This document shows positions 1-8,998 of a stretch of 64,000 bases of DNA, piece by piece. The stretch is from CAZXSK01 sp964642855 (GTDB lineage: Bacteria; Planctomycetota; Phycisphaerae; SM23-33): contig CAZXSK010000004.1 in assembly GCA_964642855.1 (NCBI GenBank), forward strand, positions 1 through 64,000, in the 5' to 3' direction. The first letter of the stretch is position 1; each line of letters opens with the position of its first letter. Below the pieces are notes generated by a model. That model had not been told where the DNA came from. It searched no databases and saw only the letters and a list, made by a program, of their open reading frames with translations. A program made the position numbers and the translations under genes.

Positions 1-40
1 GCTCCGGACTCGCGGGAGGATGATTCATCGACGGGGGGAT

Positions 41-68
41 TTGACACCTAGCCGGGGGGATGTATGCT
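41..68 (+). promoter_or_regulatory. sigma70-like promoter of the beta-mannosidase gene
   Basis: A perfect TTGACA -35 box (41-46) is followed after 16 nt by TATGCT (63-68, 4 of 6 matches to TATAAT). Transcription would begin near 75. This matters for gene calling: the first in-frame ATG, at 64, lies inside the -10 box, so translation must begin at the next ATG (109), which has its own AGGAG. Nothing else is recognisable in the first 40 bases. Confidence 0.6.
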
Positions 69-108
69 GGCCGGCTGGATCTTCGACCCTTTAGGAGCCG
101 GCCTGGCC

Positions 109-2586
109 ATGCAGAAACTGGATCTCGGTGGAACCTGGACTCTCACGCGCGCTGACGGCGAAGGCGAGGCGATTGCGGCCTCGGTGCCCGGCTGCGTGCA
201 TACCGATCTTCTCGACGCGGGGCGGATTCCCGACCCGTGCTATCGCGACAACGAGGACCTCGTGCAGTGGGTGTCGCGCGTGGACTGGCGATACGCGCGG
301 ACGTTCGACGTGCCGGCCGATCTGCTGGCCGAGGAGGTCGTCGTGCTTCGCTGCGAGGGGCTGGACACGCTGGCGGAGATCCGCATCAACGGCCGGCGTG
401 TGGCGAAGACGGACAACATGTTCCGCACCTGGGAGTTCGACGTCAAAGACCGTCTGGTCGAGGGCGAGAACGGAATCGAGATCACCTTCGGGGCGCCCCA
501 GCCTTACATCGAGCGCAGGCAGAAGTCCCGGGCGCTGCCGTACTGGGGCAAGCCCCACAAAACGGGCTGCGCTGCCTGGCTTCGCAAGAAGCAGTGCGAC
601 TTCGGCTGGGACTGGGGCCCGAAGCTGGCGACCAGCGGTATCTGGCGGGACCTGTCGCTGGTGGGCTTCAGCGGCGGGCGCCTGGGCGAGGTGGAGCTTC
701 GCCAGGCCCACGGGCGCAAGAACGTGACGCTCAGCGTAGCTGCTGCGGTCGAGAGCGCGTCGCGCGGGCAGCGGTCGGTTGCGGTGACGGTTCGCCTGGG
801 CAAGCGGGTGGTCGCGCGGGAGCAGGCGAAGGTAACGCGGGGCAAGGCGAAGGCGGAGATCGTGATCGACAAGCCCCGGCTGTGGTGGCCTGCGGGCATG
901 GGCGACCAGCCGCTCTACGAGGTGACGGTGGACCTGCTGGACGCCGAGGGCGGCCTGCTGGATACCCAGTCGCGGCGGGTGGGGCTTCGAACGGTGGAGC
1001 TGGTGCGGAAGAAGGATCGCTGGGGCGAGTCGTTCCGTTTCCGCGTAAATGGGGTGGACTTGTTCGCCAAGGGCGCGAACTGGATTCCGGCCGACGCTTT
1101 GCTGCCGAGGCTGACGGCCGGTCGGTACCGGGGCCTGCTGGAGAGTGCAGCGGCTGCAAACATGAACATGCTTCGCGTGTGGGGCGGGGGCATTTACGAG
1201 GAGGATGTCTTTTACGATCTTTGCGACGAGCTGGGGCTGCTGGTGTGGCAGGACTTCATGTTCGCCTGCTCGGGGGTGCCGACGTTCGACGAGGCGTACA
1301 TCGAGAACTTCCTGGCCGAGGCGGAGGACAACGTGCTGCGGCTTCGGCATCACGCGTGCCTGGCGATCTGGTGCGGGAACAACGAGCTGGAGCAGGGGCT
1401 GGTGGGTCTGGAGTGGACGGACGGCCAGATGAGTTGGGACGACTACAAGCCACTGTTCGACCGCCTGCTGCCCAGGCTGGTGGGCAAGCTCGACCCGGAC
1501 CGGCCTTACTGGCCGAGCAGCGCGCACACGCCGCACGGCGACCGGTCGGATCACCGCGACCCCACCTGCGGCGACGCGCACCTGTGGCAGGTGTGGCACG
1601 GCAAGCAGCCGTTCGAGTGGTATCGCACCGCGATGCACCGTTTCTGCAGCGAGTTCGGGTTCCAGAGCTTCCCCGAGCCCAAGACCGTCCGGGCGTACAC
1701 AGCGAAGCAGGACCGCAACGTCACCGCGCCGGTCATGGAGCACCACCAGCGAAGCGGCATCGGCAACGCGACGATCATGCATTACATGCTCGACTGGTTC
1801 CGCCTGCCCAAGGACTTCGAGAGCACACTGTGGGTCAGCCAGATCCTCCAGTCGCTGGGCATGCAGTACGGCGTGGAGCACTGGCGGCGGAACATGCCCC
1901 GTTGCATGGGCGCGCTGTACTGGCAGCTCAACGACTGCTGGCCGGTGGCGAGCTGGGCGAGTATCGACTCGTTCGGCCGATGGAAGGCGTTGCAGTACGT
2001 CGCGGCGAGGTTCTTCGCGCCGGTGCTGGTGAGCCTCGTCGAGGACGCCGAGAAGGGCACGATGGACGTGCACATTTCCAGCGACGTGGCGAAAGGCGGC
2101 CCGGCCGAGCTGGCATGGACGCTCGTCACGCCGGGTGGCGAGGTGCTCGCGCGGCAGGTCGAGAAGGTCCGCATTCCGTCTCGCGGGGCGAAAAAGGTCA
2201 TCACGCTGGATCTGTCGGACATGCTCGCCGAGCACGGGCCGGAGAACCTGATGCTGCTCGTTGAGCTGCACGCACTGGGCGAGGTGGTTTCCACGAACTA
2301 TGCTGCCTTCGCCAAGCCCAAGCGGATCGAGCTGCAGGATCCGCAGATTGACGCGAAGATTCGATCGGCGGGGGGTGATTCCTGGTCGATCACCCTTTCG
2401 GCGGATAAGCCGGCATTGTGGACCTGGCTGGAGGTCACCGGCGTGGATGCGACCCTGAGCGACAACTTCGTGCACCTCGGGCCGGGCAGGGAGATCGAAA
2501 TCGAACTGACGCCGGTCCGCAAACTCACCAAGGCGGAGCTGGCCGGCAAGCTGAAGATTCGAAGCCTGTGGGACACGTATCGCTGA
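109..2586 (+). CDS. beta-mannosidase, glycoside hydrolase family 2
   Basis: Hydrolyses terminal beta-linked mannose from mannan or N-glycan-type oligosaccharides. The 825-residue product has the GH2 order: sugar-binding jelly roll, Ig-like domains, TIM barrel (from about residue 300, with the LRVWGGGIYE signature) and a C-terminal Ig-like tail. The acid/base Glu is residue 426 in WCGNNE and the nucleophile Glu is residue 515 in FCSEFG, both typical of mannosidases rather than LacZ-type GH2 enzymes. Length fits the family (about 800-880). Start 109 is preferred over the ATG at 64 because AGGAG (93-97) precedes it and 64 overlaps the promoter. There is no signal peptide, so it is probably intracellular and acts on imported oligosaccharides. 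Confidence 0.9.
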   Translation: MQKLDLGGTWTLTRADGEGEAIAASVPGCVHTDLLDAGRIPDPCYRDNEDLVQWVSRVDWRYARTFDVPADLLAEEVVVLRCEGLDTLAEIRINGRRVAKTDNMFRTWEFDVKDRLVEGENGIEITFGAPQPYIERRQKSRALPYWGKPHKTGCAAWLRKKQCDFGWDWGPKLATSGIWRDLSLVGFSGGRLGEVELRQAHGRKNVTLSVAAAVESASRGQRSVAVTVRLGKRVVAREQAKVTRGKAKAEIVIDKPRLWWPAGMGDQPLYEVTVDLLDAEGGLLDTQSRRVGLRTVELVRKKDRWGESFRFRVNGVDLFAKGANWIPADALLPRLTAGRYRGLLESAAAANMNMLRVWGGGIYEEDVFYDLCDELGLLVWQDFMFACSGVPTFDEAYIENFLAEAEDNVLRLRHHACLAIWCGNNELEQGLVGLEWTDGQMSWDDYKPLFDRLLPRLVGKLDPDRPYWPSSAHTPHGDRSDHRDPTCGDAHLWQVWHGKQPFEWYRTAMHRFCSEFGFQSFPEPKTVRAYTAKQDRNVTAPVMEHHQRSGIGNATIMHYMLDWFRLPKDFESTLWVSQILQSLGMQYGVEHWRRNMPRCMGALYWQLNDCWPVASWASIDSFGRWKALQYVAARFFAPVLVSLVEDAEKGTMDVHISSDVAKGGPAELAWTLVTPGGEVLARQVEKVRIPSRGAKKVITLDLSDMLAEHGPENLMLLVELHALGEVVSTNYAAFAKPKRIELQDPQIDAKIRSAGGDSWSITLSADKPALWTWLEVTGVDATLSDNFVHLGPGREIEIELTPVRKLTKAELAGKLKIRSLWDTYR

Positions 2587-2616
2587 GCGGTCGGGCTGGG
2601 TGCATCGGCGGTGATG

Positions 2617-2625
2617 TGGTATAAT
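2617..2625 (+). promoter_or_regulatory. extended -10 promoter for the secreted protein at 2748
   Basis: TGGTATAAT is a perfect TATAAT (2620-2625) with the extended TGn element; the -35 region is poor. It lies just after the beta-mannosidase stop, so the secreted-protein gene is probably transcribed separately with an approximately 115-nt GC-rich leader. Confidence 0.5.
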
Positions 2626-2747
2626 CGCAGGTTCAGGAACCGGGTCCGAGGCCGCCGGGGCGTGCGGGCCTGCACGGGGCACGAACGTTCCGTCGGCGAG
2701 CGTGTCTGAACCACCGGCCCGCCGGCCACTGACATACCGGAGTACCG

Positions 2748-4415
2748 ATGCAACGATCGATCCTGCTAACCACATTGTTGACGTTACTGGCAGCCGCCCC
2801 TGCCGCCTGGGCAGCCGATTCCGACGAGCTGGCCGAGGCGAAGCGCAAGTTCCGGCAGACCTACGCCACGGAGTTGGGCAGGGTCCGTCGAAGCAGCGAC
2901 AAGACTGACGACCTGAAGTTTGCCCGCAGGTTGTTGATCGGCGCCAACGATCCGGAGAAGTCTGGCGAGCTCCGAACGTTGATGGCCGAGGCGGCATTGG
3001 AACTCTCGCTGGGCGTCGTCGACGACGCAGCTGCGACGCTGGCGAGCAAGTCGATCGAGACCCTCGAAGCGATCGAGCCTCTTCCTGCCGCACGCAAAGC
3101 GAAACTGAAGCGTAAGGTCTCGGAGCTCGCGCTGCAGGCGGCGATTCGGGAGAACAAGGACGACTTCGAGATCCAGCCGCTGGCGAAGAAGGTCGTGGAG
3201 GGGCACCTGGCATTCATCGACGCCTTCGACGGTGAGCCCGAACTCACGAGCGAGGTCTACGAGACGATCCGTGAGGCGATCCGCCTGGCCAAGCAATACG
3301 ATCTGGAAGACCATCTCGAGCAACTGGAGGCCGCCGCCGACGAGGTGAAGGCGAAGGTCGCCCGACGCCGGCGATTCTCGCTGGCAGAGAAGAAGCTCCA
3401 GGACGCCAAGGCCAGCGGCGAGCAGGCGCAGATCGATGCCGCCCGGCGGTACATGGCCGAGACGTATCTGGACTGCGACGGGGACTTCATCAAGGCGGCG
3501 GAGTACATCAAGGGCACCGGGCATTCCCGCGAGGAGGTCGTGCTGCAGGCAGCCGCTTTCGTAGAGGACGGCAAGCTTCCCCGGAATGATCCACAGCAGG
3601 CTGTCACGACCCTCGGCGTGCTGGCCCGCCAGCAGAAGGACCTGGCCAACCGCGACCGCATCGCGCGGGTGGCGATCGACATGGGCCAGGCCCTGCTGAA
3701 GGGGAAGATCGACAAGGCGGAGCGGATGCGCATCGAGAAGATCGTCGTCGATCTGAAAGAACTCATTGGCGACACACCGGAAGCAAAGTTCGTCGCCAAA
3801 ATCAAGGAAGCGTATGACGGCCTGGAGGGCGAAATCAGCAGCGAAGACGGAAAGACGATCACTCTCAAATACGACTTCTCAGACAGCGACCAGTTGGACG
3901 ATTGGGATCAGAAGGGAGGCAAATGGACAGTCAAGAAAGGCCAGGCGACCTCTGAGCCTGACGGCCGGTCCTATGCTCGGATGACACTTGAGAATCGCCT
4001 GCGTTTCGATTCGCGCAAACCCCTGTCGATCAGCTTCTCGATGAGCGGCCCGACCTATGCGATGCTCTCGCTGCCGTGCATCAGCGAGGTACGAGGCAAT
4101 ATGGGCAACTCCTTCTACTTCTACCTTACCACGTCCAGCAGCTATGTCCGTTTGCCTGACCGAAAGTACGAGCGGAGCCAGTTCAAGCTCAAGCCTGGCA
4201 AGGTCTACCAGTGGCAGGTAACGCTCAACGGAAAGGGAGGTTACGTCTGGAAGGTCAACGGCCAGAAGATTCTCGAGAGGTCAAGCGGCAAGAAGGGTCT
4301 GGAAGACTTCCTCAGCGTGCAGGTGATGTTATACAAGCGAAGCACCGACAAGAGCGACCTGCTTCTTGACGACGTCGTCATCGAAGGCACGCCCGTGATC
4401 GCCAAGGAACAATGA
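2748..4415 (+). CDS. secreted protein with helical N-region and concanavalin-like C-terminal domain
   Basis: Function unknown. Residues 1-23 form a signal peptide ending AWAA. Residues about 25-340 are highly charged and alpha-helical (many AEAA, LEAAADEVK segments), suggesting helical repeats. Residues about 370-550 begin with YDFSDSDQLDDWDQKGG and look like a beta-sandwich of the lectin/glucanase or 3-keto-disaccharide-hydrolase (DUF1080-like) type: the F-D-W start, the Y.W.V.LNGKGG stretch and the LLLDDVVIEG end are typical. Planctomycetes secrete many proteins ending in such a domain, generally thought to bind sugars. No catalytic residues can be assigned. It lies between a beta-mannosidase and truA. 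Confidence 0.7.
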   Translation: MQRSILLTTLLTLLAAAPAAWAADSDELAEAKRKFRQTYATELGRVRRSSDKTDDLKFARRLLIGANDPEKSGELRTLMAEAALELSLGVVDDAAATLASKSIETLEAIEPLPAARKAKLKRKVSELALQAAIRENKDDFEIQPLAKKVVEGHLAFIDAFDGEPELTSEVYETIREAIRLAKQYDLEDHLEQLEAAADEVKAKVARRRRFSLAEKKLQDAKASGEQAQIDAARRYMAETYLDCDGDFIKAAEYIKGTGHSREEVVLQAAAFVEDGKLPRNDPQQAVTTLGVLARQQKDLANRDRIARVAIDMGQALLKGKIDKAERMRIEKIVVDLKELIGDTPEAKFVAKIKEAYDGLEGEISSEDGKTITLKYDFSDSDQLDDWDQKGGKWTVKKGQATSEPDGRSYARMTLENRLRFDSRKPLSISFSMSGPTYAMLSLPCISEVRGNMGNSFYFYLTTSSSYVRLPDRKYERSQFKLKPGKVYQWQVTLNGKGGYVWKVNGQKILERSSGKKGLEDFLSVQVMLYKRSTDKSDLLLDDVVIEGTPVIAKEQ

Positions 4416-4458
4416 CCGCCCTTGACCGACGGGCTGGTGCGCTGCAGGATTCCGCTGC

Positions 4459-5259
4459 ATGACTGAACCCTCCCAACCTGACCGCCCACGACGGAACATC
4501 AAGCTGGTGATCGCCTATCGCGGCACGGCGTATCATGGCTGGCAGCGCCAGGCGGCAGGCATCGATACCGTCCAGGAGCGCGTCGAGATCGCCGCCCGCA
4601 GCGTGTTGCGCCATTCCCTGGCCGTCCACGGAGCCGGGCGCACTGACGCCGGGGTCCACGCGCAGGGACAGGTTGCCAACCTCTACACGACCAACCTGTC
4701 GATTCCCCTTTCGGGTCTGAGGCGAGCGATGAACTCCCGCCTGCCGGGCGATATCTGCATCCGCTCCGCAGCCGTCGTTCCGGAAGGCTTTCACGCGTCG
4801 CGATCGGCGACGGGAAAGACCTACCGTTACGCCGTGCATGTTTCCCCGCAGCGGCCGGTCATGCTCGAGGAGATGGTCTATCGCTTCTGGAAGCCGCTGG
4901 AGGTCGACGCCATGCGGCGCGGCGCGCGCAGACTCCAGGGCACCCACGACTTCGCCGGACTGGCCAGCTCCGCCGACCAACGCGAGAACACCGTTCGCAC
5001 CATCCATCGCTGCGAAGTCGCCGACCTCGACGACCAGGTGCACATCACCGTCCAGGGAGACGGATTCCTCTACAACATGGTCCGCAACATCGCCGGAACA
5101 CTGGTGGAGATAGGCCGGGGGCGATGGAGCCCAGACCAGATCGGTCGCATTCTGGAAACGCGCGACCGCAAATTCGCCGGCCCGACCGCTCCCGCCGGCG
5201 GGCTGACCATGGTCTGCGTGCACTACCGCCCCAATGACCTGGCTCCCGACCCCACCTGA
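4459..5259 (+). CDS. truA: tRNA pseudouridine(38-40) synthase TruA
   Basis: Isomerises uridines 38-40 of the tRNA anticodon arm. The 266-residue protein begins with YRGTAYHGWQRQ and carries the catalytic Asp in GAGRTDAGVHAQGQ; later FLYNMVRNIAGTL and GLTMVCVHY are further TruA signatures. Length is normal. The upstream gap is only 43 nt and holds a TTGACC-17-CAGGAT near-promoter; AGGA at 4446-4449 is a plausible ribosome-binding site, so the start is clear either way. Confidence 0.95.
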   Translation: MTEPSQPDRPRRNIKLVIAYRGTAYHGWQRQAAGIDTVQERVEIAARSVLRHSLAVHGAGRTDAGVHAQGQVANLYTTNLSIPLSGLRRAMNSRLPGDICIRSAAVVPEGFHASRSATGKTYRYAVHVSPQRPVMLEEMVYRFWKPLEVDAMRRGARRLQGTHDFAGLASSADQRENTVRTIHRCEVADLDDQVHITVQGDGFLYNMVRNIAGTLVEIGRGRWSPDQIGRILETRDRKFAGPTAPAGGLTMVCVHYRPNDLAPDPT

Positions 5260-5350
5260 CGGTCCGCCTGCGACGACGCATTGCAGCCAGCCACGAAGGC
5301 AGATAGAGTGGAGTCCTGCGGAAACGTTCAGGCCAGCCCAAGGAGCACTC

Positions 5351-7696
5351 ATGGAACCCCAGGACATCGTCACGCGCCTCCTGTCGTCGCAGGAGCCCCG
5401 GACACTCGTCGTCGATGGTCGCGAGACCACACTCACACCGGATCGGTGCGCCCCCCAGCCGAGCGACCCCAGCCGGCAGATTTCGCTGGACGGCACGTGG
5501 AAAGTCGCCCGTTGGCCGTTCGACGCCGAGCCGCAGCAGCTTGCCGGCCTCGACACCGAAGATGCCACATGGGAGGAAGTCACCCAACCAGGAAAGGTCT
5601 TCTACCAGGATCCGGAGCTCTGCCCGTCGGACATCGAAGGCTGGAACCGGGTGAATCTCTCCCACATCGACCCGGAAGACGGAGCGGTCCTCCGCAAAGC
5701 GGTGACCATCCCGGCCGCCTGGAAGGGCAAGCGAATCCGGCTGTACTTCGGTGCGGTCTATCCGGGCTGCCGGGTGTACGTCAACGGCCGGCTGGTTGCG
5801 GAGCATCTTTCCGGTCTGACCCCTCTGGAGGCAGACGTTACCGACCTGCTCTCCCCGGGCGACGAAGCGCTGATTGCGGTTCGGCTTCTGCGTCGCTACG
5901 ACGGTGTGTCCCTGGACATGCCCCGTCACGCCCTGGAGTTCGCGGGCCTCGCCCAGAGCGCCCGGCTGTTTGCAGTCGAGCCGGTGCACCTGTCCGACCT
6001 GCACGTCAGGCCAGTGCTTTCTCCCAGCGCCCGGAGCGGCACGCTGAAGATCTGCGCCCGCCTGGCGTCGTCAGCGGAGAAGTTCGTCGAGGGCAAGCTG
6101 GCGGCAGCGATCTTCGCCCCCGACGGCCAGGACGCCGGAAGACTGACCAAGCCGTTCGGCATTGACCCCGGCCAGTCGGTGGAGGTGTCGGTCGCCATGG
6201 AGTTGGGCGAGGTGCTCACCTGGAGCGCCGAGAGACCCAACCTGTACCGGGTCGAACTGGCCGTGGACGCCCCGGGACAGGACGTGCAGTCCTGTGCGAT
6301 CCGGGCCGGATTCCGACGCCTGGAATTCAAGGACGAAAGGCCGCTGCTCAACGGCAGGCCTGTCAAGTTCCGCGGCGTGAACTTCCTGACATTCCATCCG
6401 AACCACGGCATGCATACCCCGGCCGGGTGGCTTCGCGAGAATCTGGAACTGATGAAGCGAGCGAACGTCAACTGCATCCGCACGCACTTTCTGTCCGACC
6501 CGACGCTGGCGGACCTGTGCGACGAAATGGGCTTCTACCTGATGCAGGAACTGCCCTTCGACTGGGCGGCAGAGCAGTTGGACAAGGTCGAGTACCTCGG
6601 GCCGATCCTCCAGCGGGTGGAAGGCGGGATCCGCCGAGACCGTAACCATCCGTCAGTGGTGGTCTGGAGCCTGGGCAACGAGAACCTGCCCCCCTTCCGC
6701 GAGACGAAGGATACGTTCTGGCTGTCGTGGCGGACGATCGAATCGCTGGCCAAGACACTCGCCCCGGATACGGCTACGATGTTCCCCCCGCCGGGCCCGG
6801 CCAACAAAATTGACGGCCTGCTGGAAACACGCATCGGTGACATCGCAGATACCCATTACACCTTCAAGTACGTCCGCCAGTTGCGGGAGACCGGAGAGCT
6901 GACCCAGCCGGAGTCGTGGGAAGGCCCGCTGACCACACGAAGCCGCGACAAACTCCTTGCCGACGGGTGGTCGGGCGTGTGGTTCTCCAGCGAATGGGGG
7001 CTGATGAACACGATGCCCGATCTGCTCAATGCGCCGTATCTGTCCCTGCTGGGAGACTGGCAGGAAGACATCCTTTCGGGCAGAAACTCGCTGCAGGTGT
7101 TCCTGGACCGCTTCGGCGAGGAGTGGGGCCTGATGCGAGACGACCCTCACTGTCTGGGTGGGGCGTTCTTCCCGTGGATGTGCTCGGGCTCGGGCGATCC
7201 GTGGGGCTGGATGCTCTGGGGTGAAGACGCCGACTGGGGCGTGGTGACTCACGACCTGCTCCCCAAGCCGTATTTCTGGGCGCTGCGCGTGCAGTATGCC
7301 CCGGTCGTCCTCCCGGGGCAGGTGATTATCAAACCCGGTGACGAGTCGATACGGATCACGGTCCGCAGCCTCTACAATGAGTTCGACCTGTCCGAGTGCG
7401 TCTTCCGGACCATGATGGGTCGGGGCGGGAAGTTCATGGGTAATCTGCGGCGATGGCGGGACGTGGAGGTCGCCTGCCCGCCGGGCGAGTCCGTGGAGAC
7501 AGCCCTGCCCCTCTGGAACGACCAGACCCGCCAGGACCTCGAGGCCCACCTGCCGTGCGTGTGCAGGTGCATCGTCCTCGAGCCGTCGGGGTATCGCGCG
7601 ATCACGCACGATATCCTGCTGATTCCGGAATCGCTGGCCGGGACGTCGGGTAACGACGTGCCGGTAGGCCCGGACGCCAACATCGCGAACCTGTAG
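5351..7696 (+). CDS. glycoside hydrolase family 2 protein (beta-galactosidase/beta-glucuronidase type)
   Basis: Likely a retaining exo-glycosidase; the substrate cannot be read from sequence. The 781-residue product has the GH2 jelly-roll domain (FGAVYPGCRVYVNGRLV, about 130-150), an Ig-like domain and a TIM barrel opening with KFRGVNFLTFHP. Acid/base Glu lies in WSLGNEN and the probable nucleophile Glu in WFSSEWGLM. The start at 5351 is chosen over an in-frame start inside truA because AAGGAG (5340-5345) sits 5 nt upstream. No signal peptide. It follows truA by about 90 nt. It is clearly a different subfamily from the mannosidase at the window start, lacking the WCGNNE motif. Confidence 0.85.
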   Translation: MEPQDIVTRLLSSQEPRTLVVDGRETTLTPDRCAPQPSDPSRQISLDGTWKVARWPFDAEPQQLAGLDTEDATWEEVTQPGKVFYQDPELCPSDIEGWNRVNLSHIDPEDGAVLRKAVTIPAAWKGKRIRLYFGAVYPGCRVYVNGRLVAEHLSGLTPLEADVTDLLSPGDEALIAVRLLRRYDGVSLDMPRHALEFAGLAQSARLFAVEPVHLSDLHVRPVLSPSARSGTLKICARLASSAEKFVEGKLAAAIFAPDGQDAGRLTKPFGIDPGQSVEVSVAMELGEVLTWSAERPNLYRVELAVDAPGQDVQSCAIRAGFRRLEFKDERPLLNGRPVKFRGVNFLTFHPNHGMHTPAGWLRENLELMKRANVNCIRTHFLSDPTLADLCDEMGFYLMQELPFDWAAEQLDKVEYLGPILQRVEGGIRRDRNHPSVVVWSLGNENLPPFRETKDTFWLSWRTIESLAKTLAPDTATMFPPPGPANKIDGLLETRIGDIADTHYTFKYVRQLRETGELTQPESWEGPLTTRSRDKLLADGWSGVWFSSEWGLMNTMPDLLNAPYLSLLGDWQEDILSGRNSLQVFLDRFGEEWGLMRDDPHCLGGAFFPWMCSGSGDPWGWMLWGEDADWGVVTHDLLPKPYFWALRVQYAPVVLPGQVIIKPGDESIRITVRSLYNEFDLSECVFRTMMGRGGKFMGNLRRWRDVEVACPPGESVETALPLWNDQTRQDLEAHLPCVCRCIVLEPSGYRAITHDILLIPESLAGTSGNDVPVGPDANIANL

Positions 7697-7752
7697 CCCG
7701 AAGCCCCGAGCCGTATCCGACGTATCGACCCGAGCGCCCGGCACCGGATGCC

Positions 7753-8967
7753 TCAGAAGTGATCCATCGCCGCCAGAGTTGGCTCCTGGGCGGGGAAAAG
7801 CACCCCGGCCAGGGCAGCGGCGTCGCCCGTGGTGCGCATGGATGCGTCGTAAATCACGCGATCCGGCGCGTCGGTGCCGATCAGAAGCTGGGCGATCTCG
7901 TCCCTGCCGCGGATGGCGTTGCGGTATCGACCGCTCGCACGCCCAGCCGACACCTTGCCTCCCGCAAGTTTCAGCTCCGCCTTCTCCCTGCCGTCGTCCA
8001 GCAGCAGCTTGCCCCGATAGTTCGAGAACACCGAGTCCTTCAGCCGGGCGGAAAGCTCGCCCTCGATGGCAGCCAGTGCTCCGCGGAGTTCCAGCGTTCG
8101 GATCATCGCCCCACCGGAGCGTGAGAACTTCTGCTCCAGCCGATAGCTGCCACGGTGGATTGCTCGCGCCAGGTCGCTGCGAGGGTGCACGCACGGAAGC
8201 ACCACCTCGTGGCAATGAAGCTCCCGCGCCTTCTCACCAATCACGGCCAGGATATCCGCAGCCGGGCCCGCCGATTCGCGCACCACAAGCTCTTTCTTGA
8301 TCTGAAACACCACATACCCGGCGAGCCGGCCGTCTTCTCGATGCCACTTGACCCCCTCGATCTTGCCCGGGGAAAAACCCCACGTCGGGTAGGTCGGCTT
8401 GACGGCCGTGCCGGTCAGGCCCCGGCTGCTGCGGTTGTACAGCCTGCATCGCTCGTTGAAGTCGGCCTTGGCCAGTTTGCGGGTGCGGAAGGGGGGGTTC
8501 TTGCGCGGCAGGTCGCGCGGACAGCGCAGACGAATGACCCGATCCGGCCAGGCGCGACAGTAGCCGAACTTGTCGTAGAAATCCCCGATTCCGAACAGGA
8601 CGCTCAGATCATAGTCGGCCTCTCGCATCGCAGGCAGGGCTGCGCGGATCGTGCGGCGCATCAGGCCGGACTTGCGCAACAGGCCGTCGGTGGCGACCGC
8701 CCCGATTCCCGCCACGCGGACCTTTGACCGTCCCACGCGCATGCGGTATCCCCATACGCCCCAGTGGGTCACCACCCGCCCGTCGTGCAGGCCCACGGTC
8801 GACGCTGACCAGTCGTAGAACGGCTCGCCGAAATACTCAGGTGCCGATCGGACCCATTCGTAATAGTTGTCCCCGCCGCTGAACGCCTTGCCCGTCAGGT
8901 CGAAGATTCCCTCGGCGTGGTGTTCCTTCGATGGCCTGATCAATTCCAGGGGCAGCTCTTCGGGCAT
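7753..8967 (-). CDS. Eis-like GNAT N-acetyltransferase with SCP2-type C-terminal domain
   Basis: Predicted acetyl-CoA-dependent acetyltransferase, substrate unknown. The 404-residue length and N-terminal GNAT core (VAGIGAVATDGLLRKSG, the CoA-loop region near residues 90-110, then YDLSVLFGIGDFYDKFGY) match the Eis family (COG4552), in which tandem GNAT folds are followed by a sterol-carrier-like domain. The C-terminal region, with IGTDAPDRVI, is compatible with that. The start follows AGGAG by about 6 nt; a longer upstream frame lacks support. It follows the aldo/keto reductase after 31 nt on the same strand, so the two are probably one operon. Convergent with the GH2 gene. Confidence 0.75.
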   Translation of the reverse strand: MPEELPLELIRPSKEHHAEGIFDLTGKAFSGGDNYYEWVRSAPEYFGEPFYDWSASTVGLHDGRVVTHWGVWGYRMRVGRSKVRVAGIGAVATDGLLRKSGLMRRTIRAALPAMREADYDLSVLFGIGDFYDKFGYCRAWPDRVIRLRCPRDLPRKNPPFRTRKLAKADFNERCRLYNRSSRGLTGTAVKPTYPTWGFSPGKIEGVKWHREDGRLAGYVVFQIKKELVVRESAGPAADILAVIGEKARELHCHEVVLPCVHPRSDLARAIHRGSYRLEQKFSRSGGAMIRTLELRGALAAIEGELSARLKDSVFSNYRGKLLLDDGREKAELKLAGGKVSAGRASGRYRNAIRGRDEIAQLLIGTDAPDRVIYDASMRTTGDAAALAGVLFPAQEPTLAAMDHF

Positions 8968-8998
8968 CGTTGTCTCCTGAGTCGACGACGGCCGGGGA

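Noticed and set aside
64..108. Earlier ATG for the beta-mannosidase
   Set aside because: Lies within the predicted -10 box; the downstream ATG has AGGAG.
91..3213. 1040-codon open frame on the minus strand over the beta-mannosidase
   Set aside because: High-GC shadow of the real gene: rich in Arg, Pro, Ala and His, no domain, no ribosome-binding site, whereas the plus strand encodes an intact GH2 enzyme.
4422..4450. Promoter of truA giving another leaderless message
   Set aside because: CAGGAT is a weak -10 (3 of 6), and the same AGGA can act as ribosome-binding site, so I did not count it with the leaderless set.
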